A stretch of DNA of 56,033 nt, taken from NCBI GenBank assembly GCA_002483265.1, contig DLHO01000003.1:1-56033 (forward strand), given 5' to 3'. The stretch comes from Flavobacteriales bacterium UBA7666. Lineage in GTDB: Bacteria; Bacteroidota; Bacteroidia; Flavobacteriales_D; Crocinitomicaceae. Below the pieces are notes generated by a model. That model searched no databases. It was given only the letters and a program-made list of their open reading frames with translations, and was not told the origin of the DNA. The position numbers and the translations under genes were made by a program. This document shows positions 1 to 7,857 of the stretch, one piece after another; the first letter of the stretch is position 1, and every line of letters begins with the position of its first letter.

Positions 1-53
1 AAACCAAATCTCCCGTCAAATAATCCAGGTTTTTTTGACGGGAGATTTGGTTT
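1..53. repeat. perfect 20-bp inverted repeat at the window edge
   Basis: Bases 1-20 are the exact reverse complement of bases 34-53, with a 13-nt spacer. The right arm lies inside methyltransferase coding sequence. The left arm would encode residues that do not resemble the family. A fold-back read or assembly artefact at a contig end is the simplest explanation; a genuine hairpin is possible. Confidence 0.75.
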
Positions 54-463
54 CACCGATTGCTGATCTACATTTTGACCTGCATCAGATTCCATTGGAA
101 GACAATCGTTTTGATGTGGTTTTTTGTAATCACGTAATGGAACATGTGGATGATGCTTTGCAGTGCATGAAAGAATTACATCGTGTAATGGCTCCGGGAG
201 GATGGGGAATTATGCAGGTTCCACAAGATATTACCAGAGAAGAAACTTATGAAGATTGGAGTATCACATCTCCCGAAGAGCGTGAGAAACATTTCTGGCA
301 AAAAGATCATGTCCGTTTGTTTGGACGGGATTATCCGCAATGGCTTGAAAGAGCAGGTTTTGAGGTGGAAATTGCTTTTGTAAAGAATCCCATTTCGGAT
401 GAAGAAATTGAGCGTTTCCGTTTGATAAAAGGCGAAGCGCTTTATATCGTAAGAAAAAAATAG
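35..463 (+). CDS. class I SAM-dependent methyltransferase, 5'-truncated
   Basis: This is the C-terminal part of a Methyltransf_11-type enzyme. The visible motifs are a DxHFDLHQIP-like acidic strand, the FDVVFCNHVMEHVDD motif (motif II/post-I region of class I methyltransferases) and the LHRVMAPGGWGIMQVP strand, followed by a C-terminal DHVRLFGRDYP segment. The N-terminal SAM-binding glycine loop is missing because the gene runs off the left edge. The frame is open from base 2, but bases 1-33 are probably fold-back sequence. The TTG at 35 is therefore only a convenient boundary, not a believed start. The substrate cannot be told. The gene ends 42 nt before the peroxidase. Confidence 0.8.
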   Translation: MTGDLVSPIADLHFDLHQIPLEDNRFDVVFCNHVMEHVDDALQCMKELHRVMAPGGWGIMQVPQDITREETYEDWSITSPEEREKHFWQKDHVRLFGRDYPQWLERAGFEVEIAFVKNPISDEEIERFRLIKGEALYIVRKK

Positions 464-505
464 ATTTCTTTCTAGTTTTCATAGTAACTTAGATGTTAAG
501 GTGTT

Positions 506-1507
506 ATGAAGTTTAATCAAAGTTTATTTTTCCTGGCTCTTCTGATATTGTTCATTGGCTGGAGATGTTCCGAACCGGAAGAAAAACCGGTGTTGGAGAA
601 AAGATTGCTGAGTCAGCCGGGGCTGATCGAAGTACCTTTTCCGAAAGATAATCCGCTTACAGCTGAGAAAATCGCATTCGGGAAAAGCCTGTTCTTTGAT
701 CCTCGTTTATCACGGAACAATCAAATTTCTTGTGCAACATGTCACCGACCGGATAAAGCCTTTACAGATGGTTTAACAAAAAGTCGTGGCGTGAACGGCC
801 AAATTGCCTTTCGAAATGCTCCGAGTCTGCTCAATAGTTCTTTCTTCAAGAGTTACATGTATGACGGCCAAGTAAAGACTCTGGAACAACAAGTATTGGT
901 TCCTATTCAGGATCATCTGGAAATGGGAAGTTCCATGAAAGAAGTTCTTCAAAAACTTTCAAAAGACTCCAATTACAAACGTTTGGCAAAATCTATTTTC
1001 AATCGGGAATTGGATGCGTATGTAATTACCCGGGCGATTAGCAGTTATGAGCGATCTTTAATCAGTCGGAATAGTAGATTTGATCGATATAGGGCAGGAG
1101 AGAAGGGCGTTTTGAATGCCGATGAAATTGCAGGATGGCGTTTGTTTTCTGAAAAGTTGTATTGTACCCAATGTCATTCCGGTTCGGATTTCACTAATTA
1201 TGCGGTTGTAAGCAATGGGCTTTATTCTGATTATGGATCAGATCAGGGAAGATACCGAATCAATGGTTTGGAAAAAGAGAGAGGTACATTTAAAGTTCCC
1301 GGTTTACGGAATGTCTCTCTGACTGCTCCTTACATGCATGATGGCAGTATTCAGACGTTGAAAGAAGTCATTATTCATTATTCTAAAGGAGGAGCAGCTT
1401 TCGATAATAAATCTCCAATAATAAAGCCGTTTCAATTAAATAATCTAGAAATCAATCAATTGGAGTCGTTTTTAAGCGCATTAGTTGATACGTCAGGAGT
1501 GAATTAA
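506..1507 (+). CDS. di-haem cytochrome c peroxidase (CcpA/MauG family)
   Basis: A 333-residue periplasmic protein with two c-type haem motifs: CATCH at residues 76-80 and CTQCH at 220-224. The sequence around the first haem (SLFFDPRLSRNNQISCATCH, then DKAFTDG) and the later TAPYMHDGS motif, which may supply the distal Met ligand, are hallmarks of bacterial di-haem peroxidases that reduce H2O2 with periplasmic electron donors. The N-terminus is hydrophobic and ends in WRC (Cys21). This could be a lipoprotein signal, although Arg at -1 is unusual. The length is normal for the family. MauG-like oxidases share the fold, so the true substrate is open. Confidence 0.9.
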   Translation: MKFNQSLFFLALLILFIGWRCSEPEEKPVLEKRLLSQPGLIEVPFPKDNPLTAEKIAFGKSLFFDPRLSRNNQISCATCHRPDKAFTDGLTKSRGVNGQIAFRNAPSLLNSSFFKSYMYDGQVKTLEQQVLVPIQDHLEMGSSMKEVLQKLSKDSNYKRLAKSIFNRELDAYVITRAISSYERSLISRNSRFDRYRAGEKGVLNADEIAGWRLFSEKLYCTQCHSGSDFTNYAVVSNGLYSDYGSDQGRYRINGLEKERGTFKVPGLRNVSLTAPYMHDGSIQTLKEVIIHYSKGGAAFDNKSPIIKPFQLNNLEINQLESFLSALVDTSGVN

Positions 1508-1668
1508 TTTAGAATTCTACTTAATTGATAGGACTAATTGTCTTATTCGTCGAAAAATTGTTAAAAAAGCAATCGATATTTCAGTATTTGATAATAAATT
1601 GAAAAATATCCCGTTATATTAGTTATACCCAATGCAAAAATTATGCAAACCCAAAATCCAAATATACC

Positions 1669-2250
1669 ATGGCAATTAATGTCTATTTCCACCAGTCACC
1701 GGAACTACTCCAGGAGGAGCAAGTATGGGTGATGCAGGCGAAGGAGGATCCGGCAAGATTCGAACCTTTGTACCGCAAGTATTATGATGCAATACTTCGC
1801 TATTTGAAACAACGCATGGAAGACCCGGAGCAAGCCCACGATGTCGCTTCTCAAGTCTTTATCAAGGCGATCAAAAACTTATCGAAGTATGAAGACCGAG
1901 GAGTACCTTTCGGTTCTTGGCTCTACAGAATAGCCAAAAGCGAATTGTACCAATCCTATCGAGAAATGCAATCGAACAGAACAGTTTCTATGGAACACGT
2001 TCAGATTCCAATTTTCGACACGTTATTTTTTGATAATCAAGAATTAGAACACAATCAGTCTTTGCTTTTAGCAGCAATGCAAAAGTTGAAAGAAGAACAA
2101 TTAAAATTGATTGAAATGCGATTTTTTGAACAACTAAGTTTTAAAGAAATTGGAGAATCAATCGGTATCACTGAAAACAATGCGAAGGTGAAAACTTTCA
2201 GAGCATTGGAGAAACTAAGAGAATATTTCTTAGGCAGATACGCAGCTTAA
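1669..2250 (+). CDS. ECF-type RNA polymerase sigma factor
   Basis: A 193-residue sigma-70-like factor. Region 2 spans about residues 30-98 (EPLYRKYYDAILRYL, DVASQVFIKAI, FGSWLYRIAKSE). Region 4 spans about 132-187 (LIEMRFFEQLSFKEIGESIGITENNAKVKTFRALEKLRE), with a clear helix-turn-helix. No anti-sigma gene is adjacent. The next intact gene is a PorG-like outer-membrane protein. Because a decayed copy of this same sigma/OMP pair lies between the two intact genes, the two have probably been linked for a long time, and the sigma factor may control the OMP (inference). A Rho-independent terminator follows the stop codon directly. Confidence 0.92.
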   Translation: MAINVYFHQSPELLQEEQVWVMQAKEDPARFEPLYRKYYDAILRYLKQRMEDPEQAHDVASQVFIKAIKNLSKYEDRGVPFGSWLYRIAKSELYQSYREMQSNRTVSMEHVQIPIFDTLFFDNQELEHNQSLLLAAMQKLKEEQLKLIEMRFFEQLSFKEIGESIGITENNAKVKTFRALEKLREYFLGRYAA

Positions 2251-2256
2251 AAAGAG

Positions 2257-2288
2257 AGGTCTTTCATTTATTTGGAAGACCTTTTTTT
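2257..2288 (+). terminator. Rho-independent terminator after the sigma factor
   Basis: AGGTCTT (2257-2263) pairs with AAGACCT (2276-2282) and is followed by a run of seven T. A decayed copy of the same terminator lies at about 2534-2569. Confidence 0.85.
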
Positions 2289-2323
2289 ATTCCTTCTTTG
2301 CTAAAATTTGATTCAATAAGATA

Positions 2324-2413
2324 GCTTATAATCCCGGCAGTAATAGAGGAGGTAAGCAAAAGATGCGTTTTTTCATGTGAATATCATGGTGACAAGAAAT
2401 ATTACCTATAAAT
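2324..2413 (+). pseudogene. C-terminal remnant of a PorG-like OMP paralogue
   Basis: This stretch aligns closely to 3521-3612, the 3' part of the intact OMP gene. It encodes NPGSNRGGKQ and then, after a one-base deletion near 2360, DAFFHVNIMVTRNITYKS. The intact protein has NPGSQRGDKQKDAFLYVNIMVTRNITYKAG, here differing by conservative changes only. The frameshift and the loss of everything upstream make it a dead fragment. It sits where the first OMP of a duplicated sigma-OMP pair would end. Confidence 0.85.
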
Positions 2414-2486
2414 CCTTTTCCAGAGTTAATCAATAACTTTAAAGCATTCCGCAAAGAATTGATTCAAAGATTAGATGTTTAGGAAG

Positions 2487-2530
2487 AGGAGGTGCTAATA
2501 AGGTATTTAATAGATAGATACGAAGTTTAA
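2487..2530 (+). pseudogene. 3' remnant of a second ECF sigma gene
   Basis: GATACGAAGTTTAA at 2517-2530 matches the last codons of the sigma gene (GATACGCAGCTTAA, 2237-2250). The similarity continues upstream with scattered changes to about 2487. Downstream it runs through the terminator and into the following AT-rich leader (2237-2323 versus 2517-2606). All upstream coding sequence is gone. Confidence 0.75.
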
Positions 2531-2725
2531 AAAGAGCGAATTTTCATTCTTTCGGGAGATCTTTTTTTATGTTTTTTTTGCTTTTGTGAAAAATTCAATC
2601 AATAAAATAGGGTACTTGTTCATTAACAATGTCATTTTAAAAAAAAGCAACAAATTTTTTAGGTGGCTGTTATTTAAAAACCTTAATTTAGCATCGTGAA
2701 TTCTACTACAACATAAATTTTTAGA
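2531..2725. other. gap before the OMP: decayed terminator and leader
   Basis: The gap starts with the decayed copy of the sigma terminator (T-tract at about 2562-2569) and a leader similar to 2289-2323. It is then AT-rich up to the OMP start. TAATTTAG at about 2686-2693 could be a weak -7 element for the OMP. No ORF, tRNA or RNA gene is visible. Confidence 0.5.
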
Positions 2726-3670
2726 ATGAAGTACATAACTCTAACTATTTTATCTATAGTTTCAACAATTTCCTTTGCGCAAAGTTCAAATTTCAATACA
2801 CAGCGAAATTGGGCTATGAACAAGAAGGAAATTTCTATCGGTCTTGGTGCGACTAGTTTCTTAGGAGACTTAGGTGGAGCTAATCAGATCGGTACGGATT
2901 ATAGTTTGAAAGATATCGATTTTAATTCAACTCATATCGGAGGTTCTTTATCTTACAGATACCGCTTTCATCCTTATTACGCAACTTCTACGATGGTGAA
3001 TCTTGGAATGCTGCGCGGTAATGATGCATTGACTTCGGAACAATTCCGAAATATGAGAAACCTTAATTTCCGTTCGTTTTTCGTTATGTTGAGCCAACGC
3101 TTTGAAATTATTGTTTTAGCGAATGAGAAAATTGGTCGCAGATATAATATCCCAGGATTAAAAGGATTTACAGATCACAACGAACAATTATATTTGATCG
3201 CAGGTATTGGTGCAATGTACTATAACCCGAAAAGCATGTATCAGGGAGGTTGGGTTACTTTGCATGACAAACATACGGAGGGACAAGGTCTTCCTGGTGG
3301 ACCAGCTGAATACAAACGGATTACTATGACAGTTCCATTGGGCGTTGGATTCAGAATGGGGATCAACCGTATGTGGAGAGTCGGATTGGAGGCAACTTAC
3401 GTGAAAACATTCTCTGATTATATTGATGATGTGCATGGTGTTTATTATGATCCTGCAATTATTGGGGCAACTTATGGGCCACAAGCGGCATATTTATCAA
3501 ATCCATCAAATACTCCTTCAGCATTTAATCCGGGTAGTCAAAGAGGTGATAAGCAGAAAGATGCTTTCCTTTATGTGAATATCATGGTAACACGAAATAT
3601 TACATATAAAGCTGGAACAAGAAGTGGGCCAATGAAGTTTGGAAAACGTCATTACAGAGCTAAGTTCTAA
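2726..3670 (+). CDS. PorG-like outer-membrane beta-barrel protein (DUF6089 type)
   Basis: 314 residues with a cleavable signal peptide (MKYITLTILSIVSTISFAQ). The body alternates amphipathic strands typical of small barrels: ISIGLGATSFLGDLGG near the start, YRYRFHPYY, LYLIAGIGAMYYNPK, and GVGFRMGINRMWRVGLEATYVKTFSDYIDDVHGVYYDP. The FLGDLGG opening and the YIDDVxGxYYDP motif recall the DUF6089/PorG group of Bacteroidota, whose type member works with the type IX secretion machinery. Assignment to that group is by memory of motif style, not by alignment. A decayed paralogue lies just upstream. A hairpin terminator follows at 3693. Confidence 0.7.
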   Translation: MKYITLTILSIVSTISFAQSSNFNTQRNWAMNKKEISIGLGATSFLGDLGGANQIGTDYSLKDIDFNSTHIGGSLSYRYRFHPYYATSTMVNLGMLRGNDALTSEQFRNMRNLNFRSFFVMLSQRFEIIVLANEKIGRRYNIPGLKGFTDHNEQLYLIAGIGAMYYNPKSMYQGGWVTLHDKHTEGQGLPGGPAEYKRITMTVPLGVGFRMGINRMWRVGLEATYVKTFSDYIDDVHGVYYDPAIIGATYGPQAAYLSNPSNTPSAFNPGSQRGDKQKDAFLYVNIMVTRNITYKAGTRSGPMKFGKRHYRAKF

Positions 3671-3692
3671 GCCAAATTTTAAAATTCTTTTA

Positions 3693-3731
3693 ACAAAACG
3701 AGTTTGTCTATTGATAAGCTCGTTTTGTGTT
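3693..3731 (+). terminator. terminator after the OMP gene
   Basis: ACAAAACGAG (3693-3702) pairs perfectly with CTCGTTTTGT (3719-3728), followed by GTGTTTTTA. The -33 element of the pyrD promoter lies inside its loop. Confidence 0.75.
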
Positions 3732-3741
3732 TTTATATTTG
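3711..3741 (+). promoter_or_regulatory. pyrD promoter
   Basis: TTG at 3711-3713, a 20-nt spacer, then TATATTTG at 3734-3741, an exact match to the Bacteroidota -7 consensus TAnnTTTG. The ATG is 15 nt downstream, which leaves a short leader. Confidence 0.7.
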
Positions 3742-3756
3742 GTACAAATTGATAGA

Positions 3757-4806
3757 ATGTACCCTTTGTTGAGATGGTTTCTCTTTAAGTTTGACCCCGA
3801 AAAAGTTCATTATTTTACCTTCAGACTACTAGGCTTCTGGCTCAAAGTACCTCTCGTAAAGCCCATTTGGAAATCCATTTATTGTATAAAAAATCCACTA
3901 TTGGAAACAACAGTAGCTGGAATTAAATTCCCAAATCCTGTAGGATTGGCTGCCGGATTTGATAAAAATGCTTTAAGAATCAACGAGCTTGCAGCTTGTG
4001 GCTTTGGTTTTATTGAAATTGGGACAGTAACTCCTGTGGGACAGGAAGGAAATCCAAAACCCCGCCTATTCCGTTTATTGGAGGATCAGGCAATAATTAA
4101 CCGCATGGGATTCAACAACGATGGTGCAGATGTTATCGTTGAACGATTGAAAAAACTGAATCCAGCTTGTATCATCGGGGGAAACATTGGGAAAAATAAA
4201 GTGACACCGAACGAAGAGGCAGCTTCTGATTATTTGAAATGTTATCACGCATTGGAACCCTATGTAGACTATTTTGTGGTGAATGTGTCTTCTCCCAATA
4301 CTCCAAATTTACGTGAGCTTCAGGATAAAGAGCCTCTTACAAATCTACTTCAGACTTTAATGGATGAGCGAACAAAAGTCGGTTCTTCTAAACCGATCTT
4401 TTTAAAGATTGCTCCAGATTTAACTGATTCCCAGTTAGATGATATCGTAGACATTGTCAATGAAACAAAAATTGCGGGTGTTATCGCTACAAACACAACA
4501 ATCGAACGTGGAAATTTAGTAACTTCAAGTCCGATAGTTGAATCAATCGGCGCTGGAGGAGTTTCCGGAAAGCCATTAACAAAACGATCTACTACTGTGA
4601 TAAGCTACTTATTCCAAAAATCGGATGGCGCATTTCCAATTATTGGTGTAGGTGGTATTTACTCTGCAGAAGATGCTATTGAGAAATTAGTGGCAGGTGC
4701 TAGTTTGATTCAAATTTATTCAGGATTTATTTATGAAGGACCAGCTTTAGTCAAGCGAATTAATAAAGCGGTTTTAAAAGAAAGAAAGAAAATTGCACAT
4801 GGATAA
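3757..4806 (+). CDS. pyrD: dihydroorotate dehydrogenase, class 2 (quinone)
   Basis: Oxidises dihydroorotate to orotate in pyrimidine synthesis, passing electrons to membrane quinones through FMN. The start is taken at ATG 3757 (349 residues) because the -7 promoter element lies at 3734-3741, downstream of the longer frame's start. Class 2 hallmarks are the extra N-terminal helices that hold the membrane-binding site (residues 1-45), NPVGLAAGFDKNA (60-72), IGTVTPVGQEGNPKPRLFRL (88-107), NRMGFNNDGAD, the catalytic serine loop NVSSPNTPNLREL (176-188), and the FMN phosphate motif IIGVGGIYSAEDA near the C-terminus. The next gene overlaps its stop by 8 nt, so the two are translationally coupled. 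Confidence 0.97.
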   Translation: MYPLLRWFLFKFDPEKVHYFTFRLLGFWLKVPLVKPIWKSIYCIKNPLLETTVAGIKFPNPVGLAAGFDKNALRINELAACGFGFIEIGTVTPVGQEGNPKPRLFRLLEDQAIINRMGFNNDGADVIVERLKKLNPACIIGGNIGKNKVTPNEEAASDYLKCYHALEPYVDYFVVNVSSPNTPNLRELQDKEPLTNLLQTLMDERTKVGSSKPIFLKIAPDLTDSQLDDIVDIVNETKIAGVIATNTTIERGNLVTSSPIVESIGAGGVSGKPLTKRSTTVISYLFQKSDGAFPIIGVGGIYSAEDAIEKLVAGASLIQIYSGFIYEGPALVKRINKAVLKERKKIAHG

Positions 4807-5653
4807 TCGCGTTTTTATTACTGAGTGTCCCAGAGATGCTATGCAAGGAATCAAGGATTGGATTGAAACGTCTGATAAAATCACCTATTTGAATCACTTA
4901 TTGACATGTGGTTTTGACACCCTGGATTTTGGAAGTTTCGTTTCACCTAAAGCAACTCCTCAAATGCGGGATACTGCAACCGTACTAGAAGGGCTGAATG
5001 ACAGTGAAACCAAATTACTGGCAGTAATTCCAAATGAAAGAGGAGCGGAAGATGCCGCTAAATTTGATCGAATTCACTTTTTAGCATATCCTTTTAGTAT
5101 TTCGGAAACATTTCAATTGAGAAATACCAATGCTACGATTGAAGAATCTTTGAGAAGGGTAGAGGCAATTGCCAACATCTGTCACAAAGAGGATAAGGAA
5201 TTGATGCTTTACCTTTCAATGGGGTTTGGAAATCCATACGGAGATACGTGGTCTCCGGATCTAATTGTAACATGGGCAGAGCGATTAACGCAGTTGTTTG
5301 AGGTTTCTCGTCTTTCTTTGGCAGATACAATCGGTGTTGCGACTCCTGAGTTGGTTAATCAGGTGTTCACAACGATATCGACGGAGTTTCCAGATACTCA
5401 AATTAGTGCACACTTACACACTTTACCTGAAAATGCTAGAATACTAACGGAGGCTGCTTATGATGGAGGTTGTCGTTATTTTGAAGGAGCAATTAAAGGG
5501 TATGGAGGCTGCCCAATGGCAAAAGATGAATTAACAGGAAACATGCCTACTGAACAAATGCTTGACTGGTTTAAAGAAAAAGGAATTGATACAGGAGTTG
5601 ATCCTTCCCGATTCTCAGAAGCATTTGTAACATCTTCCAAAATCTTCCATTAA
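4799..5653 (+). CDS. hydroxymethylglutaryl-CoA lyase
   Basis: A TIM-barrel enzyme of the HMGL/DRE family (284 residues). It most likely cleaves HMG-CoA to acetyl-CoA and acetoacetate, as in leucine catabolism. The residues after the start (ITECPRDAMQG) replace the usual EVGPRDGLQ motif. The barrel continues with DTLDFGSFVSPKATPQM and AHLHTLPENA. Near the end KGYGGCPMAKDELTGNMPTE carries the catalytic cysteine of the HMG-CoA lyase signature GGCP. The ATG at 4799 overlaps the pyrD stop (ATGGATAA), which is why it is preferred to the TTG at 4793. The divergent first motif leaves room for a related aldolase-type substrate. Confidence 0.85.
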   Translation: MDNRVFITECPRDAMQGIKDWIETSDKITYLNHLLTCGFDTLDFGSFVSPKATPQMRDTATVLEGLNDSETKLLAVIPNERGAEDAAKFDRIHFLAYPFSISETFQLRNTNATIEESLRRVEAIANICHKEDKELMLYLSMGFGNPYGDTWSPDLIVTWAERLTQLFEVSRLSLADTIGVATPELVNQVFTTISTEFPDTQISAHLHTLPENARILTEAAYDGGCRYFEGAIKGYGGCPMAKDELTGNMPTEQMLDWFKEKGIDTGVDPSRFSEAFVTSSKIFH

Positions 5654-5667
5654 TTACTAAAGTTCCT

Positions 5668-6318
5668 ATGAAATTCAAATTGGTATATCTTCTTCCTGTG
5701 TTTCTTTTTCTGGCTTCTTGTGATGATGAAGCTGATGATGAAATTACAATCGAACATAGACAATCTGCAGAAAAAGAAGAAGTTGATAATACGATCAGTA
5801 CCAACTTTAGTGAGAATGTATTCAAGTCTAAAACTGAGTCGGAATTGTTAAAAGAACTGCATCTTTGTGATCCGAAAGCAACTTCTGATGATGATCCTGA
5901 ACATCCTTCGTGTAGCCCGAATTTCTTTCGTTTCTTTAAGTTAAATGACCAAACTCCGTTAAAAGATGGATTTAAATTATTGATTAAAGCAGGAGTAAAC
6001 GGATTTCCTTTGAGAAGATTATTGATTTTTGAGAGAGAGGATGATGTACTGGTTAAACTCAATGGATTCAATGGGAACTTAATTGAAGAACGTAGAGCCG
6101 CATCTGGTTACAATGATTTGGTTATTAGATTCCCCGACAATATAAACGAAAACATTACTTATTACAATTGCCTGTTTAGATGGAAAGATGGTAAGTACAA
6201 TTATGTGAACTGTGAGGTTATCGATGAAGATATTCCGAGAAAAGTGAGAGAAGAGTTTATTGATTCAATGGGTATTGAGATTAAGAAAATTCTGGATCGA
6301 AACGATATGATCTTTTAA
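5668..6318 (+). CDS. hypothetical lipoprotein
   Basis: 216 residues starting with a lipoprotein signal peptide (lipobox LASC, Cys18) and then a very acidic linker (DDEADDEITIE). The mature part is charged and carries three cysteines that could form disulphides (CDPK, HPSCSP, YYNCLF). No domain is recognised. It lies 14 nt after the lyase gene and is probably in the same transcript. It is followed by another lipoprotein gene. It should be anchored to a membrane facing the periplasm. Confidence 0.75.
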   Translation: MKFKLVYLLPVFLFLASCDDEADDEITIEHRQSAEKEEVDNTISTNFSENVFKSKTESELLKELHLCDPKATSDDDPEHPSCSPNFFRFFKLNDQTPLKDGFKLLIKAGVNGFPLRRLLIFEREDDVLVKLNGFNGNLIEERRAASGYNDLVIRFPDNINENITYYNCLFRWKDGKYNYVNCEVIDEDIPRKVREEFIDSMGIEIKKILDRNDMIF

Positions 6319-6399
6319 TTTAAAATGGAGAATTGAAAAGTGAGAAGTTATTTTAAAAGTCTTTTCCATTCTACATTTTCAATTTTCAATTGAGAGTTG

Positions 6400-6816
6400 A
6401 TGAAACTAAATGCATTACTATTTCTGATCTTGTTACTGAGTGCTTGCGGTGATACGAACATTGAGCCAATTGATCATTATATTTTAATTCACGATAATTC
6501 TTCGAAAGTTTGGTTGGTTGACAAGCAATTGGACGGAGATAAAGATTATACACCACTTCAAATCGAATACAAAGAAATAATCGTTTTTCACGAATCGCAC
6601 AATGCCTATTTCCATACGTTGAAAACATTGGGTACAAAACCCGGAATAAAAAAGACTTATTGGTTGGATGAAGCTAAAAATGAATTTGGATTCTCAGGAA
6701 CTAAAAGAGATTTGGTCTTTGAAATTGTTCAGATGTCTCGAAGACGGATCGAACTAAAACCCAAGAACAATTCCTATAAGTATACAATTGTTTTGATTCC
6801 TTTTCCTGAATATTAG
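6400..6816 (+). CDS. hypothetical lipoprotein
   Basis: 139 residues; lipobox LSAC with Cys16 right after a short hydrophobic signal. The start is set at ATG 6400, preceded by an in-frame TTG that would only add one residue. The rest is a compact soluble domain rich in Lys and aromatic residues (YKYTIVLIPFPEY at the C-terminus), with no recognised family. The upstream gap (6319-6399) holds an AT-rich imperfect inverted repeat built from GAATTGAAAA-like words. Confidence 0.7.
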   Translation: MKLNALLFLILLLSACGDTNIEPIDHYILIHDNSSKVWLVDKQLDGDKDYTPLQIEYKEIIVFHESHNAYFHTLKTLGTKPGIKKTYWLDEAKNEFGFSGTKRDLVFEIVQMSRRRIELKPKNNSYKYTIVLIPFPEY

Positions 6817-6858
6817 ATTTGGGCGCTTGATGTGTCAATTTGAGTTACTGGTTTAATC

Positions 6859-6888
6859 TTGTCTTTCTGGACATTATTTCTATATTTG
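6859..6888 (+). promoter_or_regulatory. promoter of the cysteine-rich lipoprotein
   Basis: TTG at 6859-6861, a 19-nt spacer and TATATTTG at 6881-6888: a textbook Bacteroidota primary-sigma promoter. The ATG is 16 nt further on. Confidence 0.75.
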
Positions 6889-6904
6889 CCTGTAACTCAA
6901 CCTT

Positions 6905-7351
6905 ATGAAAAAACGAGTATATTTCCAATTCTTATTCCTTAGTTTGTTTATGGTTTCTTGTGGTTCCAGTGAGGAATGCAAAGATTGTGAGCTTGAAAAT
7001 AGTGCAGATACTATTACAAAAGTCGACAATTTAGAAACAGCTCTTAAAGATACGGTGACTGAAAAAAAGTCCGTTGCAGTAGAAAACAAGGAAAATCACG
7101 AAAAGATCGTTAAAAAATACGGCGAGCAATGGGACTTCTGTACTTGTGTTGTTGCAAACGATTCAATCAATGATGCTTTTGAAAAGGGCAAGATGACTCC
7201 GAAGCAAGAAGAAAAACTGATGGCCAGATGGGAATACGTTGATAATAAATGTAAAGAGTTATTGACTAATCCGAATACCACACCGGAAGAGCGTGCAAAA
7301 CACGATAAGAAGGTGATGAAGTGTTTGAAACAGAATGGATTGAAGAAATAA
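6905..7351 (+). CDS. cysteine-rich hypothetical lipoprotein
   Basis: 148 residues; lipobox MVSC (Cys19), then CKDCEL, a coil-like charged stretch (ETALKDTVTEKKSVAVENKENHEKI) and a C-terminal domain with CTC, CKELL and KCLK cysteines. The spacing suggests a small disulphide-stabilised helical domain. I do not recognise the family. It has its own strong promoter and ends at a perfect 40-bp palindrome. Confidence 0.75.
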   Translation: MKKRVYFQFLFLSLFMVSCGSSEECKDCELENSADTITKVDNLETALKDTVTEKKSVAVENKENHEKIVKKYGEQWDFCTCVVANDSINDAFEKGKMTPKQEEKLMARWEYVDNKCKELLTNPNTTPEERAKHDKKVMKCLKQNGLKK

Positions 7352-7367
7352 ATCATTATGAGAATAG

Positions 7368-7407
7368 AAAACAGTAGGGGCGGAAAATTTTCCGCCCCTA
7401 CTGTTTT
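7368..7407. repeat. perfect 40-bp intergenic palindrome
   Basis: Left arm AAAACAGTAGGGGCGGAAAA (7368-7387) and its exact complement (7388-7407), with no spacer. The A-rich and T-rich ends would let the hairpin work as a bidirectional terminator. It belongs to a family also seen at 10826, 50797 and the right edge. Confidence 0.9.
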
Positions 7408-7429
7408 TACAACTTTTTTTCATGCCTTA

Positions 7430-7460
7430 TTGCAATTGAATTGCATTTAGCTTATTTTTG
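7430..7460 (+). promoter_or_regulatory. promoter of the putative metal-uptake module
   Basis: TTG at 7430-7432, a 20-nt spacer and TATTTTTG at 7453-7460. The ATG at 7465 begins only 4 nt later, so the transcript is predicted to be leaderless. Confidence 0.65.
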
Positions 7461-7464
7461 CTCC

Positions 7465-7797
7465 ATGAGTAAATCAGTGGTGCGGATTATTTCTTCCATT
7501 TTGCTTGTCGGTTTTCTAGGTTTTCTGGTTCCGATAAACAATTGGCACGCGCTTGCTCATAATCATACAACAAAACACCTAAGTGATCCCTCGGACAACT
7601 TAACATTTAAACAAGGTGTTGAAAAATGTGCTTTTTGTGATCTGCAGCTTCCAATGCTTTTTCATGAAGCAATTGGGTTGGAAATCAGCTTAAAACCTTC
7701 GTTCAATTTTCTTTTTCTAGATTATACTTGCTGTAAATTACCGGTAAAAGACAGACATCTATCTCTTCGTGGCCCACCAATGAGTGATTTGTTATAA
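7465..7797 (+). CDS. small His/Cys-rich membrane-anchored protein
   Basis: 110 residues. An N-terminal hydrophobic segment (about residues 6-27) is followed by NWHALAHNHTTKHLSD, a histidine cluster, then CAFCDLQLP (a CxxC pair) and a later CC. The end, RGPPMSDLL, recalls small proteins that commonly sit in front of metal-related TonB receptors in Bacteroidota. The His and CxxC motifs would suit binding Zn or Cu in the periplasm (inference). The start at 7465 is chosen because the promoter's -7 element covers 7453-7460, so the longer frame at 7441 is impossible. The TonB receptor gene begins 60 nt downstream. Confidence 0.7.
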   Translation: MSKSVVRIISSILLVGFLGFLVPINNWHALAHNHTTKHLSDPSDNLTFKQGVEKCAFCDLQLPMLFHEAIGLEISLKPSFNFLFLDYTCCKLPVKDRHLSLRGPPMSDLL

Positions 7798-7857
7798 ATC
7801 AGCTCTTGATGCTGATGACTTTCGAGTTTTCTTAACATCATTCATCCTTCATCCTTC

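Noticed and set aside
5571..6071. 166-codon frame on the minus strand across the lyase/lipoprotein junction
   Set aside because: Serine- and leucine-rich shadow of two well-supported plus-strand genes.
7368..7407. Rho-independent terminator only
   Set aside because: It may terminate transcription, but the perfect 40-bp symmetry and its relatives at other loci go beyond an ordinary terminator, so it is listed as a repeat.
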